NCBI GenBank assembly: GCA_958510825.1 | Contig: OY294044.1 | Coordinates: forward strand, 102,090,893 to 102,154,892 | Length of the DNA stretch: 64,000 bases | Origin: Brachypterus glaber | Lineage: Eukaryota > Arthropoda > Insecta > Coleoptera > Kateretidae | Direction of reading: 5' to 3' | In this document: positions 63,561 to 64,000 of the stretch, one piece after another | How positions within the stretch are numbered: position 1 is the stretch's first letter | Layout of the letters: the number at the start of each line of letters is the position of its first letter | The notes under the pieces: model-generated | The model's database searches: none | Told to the model about the DNA's origin: nothing | What the model saw: only the letters and a program-made list of their open reading frames with translations | Translations under genes and position numbers: made by a program

Positions 63561-64000
63561 TACAGGGTGATTCTGTTTAAAAAAAAAGTAGAAGGTCAGC
63601 CCAGCGGTAATGAGGCCTTAGTTGGCCTTTGACTATAAACCACAGACTATCTCTTCCTAGTCATTTGAGTAGTATCTATACCATACAAGACCTCTGGGAC
63701 TTAAAAGTTTATCTGAGTGTACCCATCCTTCTCTCTTCGGTACTGGTTTCTTATAGATCCGTTAGAAATAAGTATGCTGGTGTGCAAAAGTCGCTACGCA
63801 TGGACACAAAAGGCATATTCTTAAACGTATTTAGTTGCAGCGATCGTACCTTGCCAGTATCTGCTGGTTAGAACAGTGTAACCTGTAGGATGCTTTCCTA
63901 GCCTTGATGTGCTAGATGTGCTTTAAGGGCAAGCGCTGGAGTTCCAGCGGTTATTCCCAAATAGGCCAGCCTTTGAACTATTTGACAGAGGTCTAGATCT
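63561..64000. other. GC-normal stretch, probably part of an element running off the window
   Basis: It begins with CTATACAGGGTGATTCTG, a foldback-family type end, then 400 bases of near 45% GC. A plus-strand frame of 80 codons (63629-63871) was not recognised. TCCAGCGG and CCCAGCGG words appear at both sides. It may be the 5' region of a retrotransposon continuing beyond 64000. Confidence 0.35.

Overview
The window is AT-rich nuclear DNA from an animal, most likely an insect and perhaps a beetle (order is a weak guess). The basis is spliced host exons with GT/AG borders, jockey-type and Penelope-like retroelements, a tRNA-derived SINE, Tc1/mariner, hAT, piggyBac and CACTA-type short elements, and many long foldback repeats. 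No bacterial, phage or operon features were seen.

Two host genes are recognisable. On the minus strand, three exons of the ciliary gene CFAP299 (DUF4464 family) lie at 38249-38092, 32744-32567 and 28204-28010. Splice phases agree and 177 residues are readable; the remaining C-terminal exon was not found. On the plus strand a single 134-bp exon at 53411-53544 encodes the zinc-site region at the start of the nitric oxide synthase oxygenase domain. Other exon-like pieces of unknown identity are at 1-159 (+), 15530-15580 and 15908-15988 (-), 34797-35010 (+, inside CFAP299 intron 1) and about 56295-56398.

Almost everything else is mobile DNA. 0-11 kb: an RNase H fragment of a non-LTR element with a (TATTG)n tail, a SINE, a truncated jockey-type copy, a Tc1-like element holding a palindromic MITE that holds a palindromic Penelope-like element, and a longer jockey-type element on the minus strand. 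11-23 kb: degenerate tandem repeats and large inverted-repeat elements, including a dead Tc1 transposase at 19.1-19.9 kb. 24-25.3 kb: a reduced Penelope-like element with only its GIY-YIG endonuclease, bounded by inverted terminal repeats that carry hammerhead-ribozyme-like motifs. 25.6-28.1 kb: four tandem ~623-bp units, each carrying the 3' end of CFAP299 exon 3; only the outermost belongs to the full exon. 28-38 kb: CFAP299 introns with hAT-like and foldback elements. 40-51 kb: a broken jockey-type element cut by a 306-bp CACTA-like MITE, a piggyBac-like MITE, a 1.5-kb CACTA-like foldback, and further inverted-repeat families. 51-55 kb: a foldback element interrupted by a retrotransposon copy, the NOS exon, and another retrotransposon copy. 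55.5-57 kb: a 1.5-kb element with perfect 8-bp target duplications and subterminal 16-bp repeats. 57-64 kb: more small inverted-repeat elements, a second SINE copy, and tandem repeats related to those at 13.4 kb.

The host genes are not an operon and show no functional link. CFAP299 reads left and NOS reads right, so they diverge around a 15-kb transposon-filled interval. No clear new enzymatic system is visible. The most interesting items are the tandem amplification of a coding exon end with its splice donor, the ribozyme-bearing palindromic Penelope-like elements, and the 8-bp-TSD element with an exon-like island.
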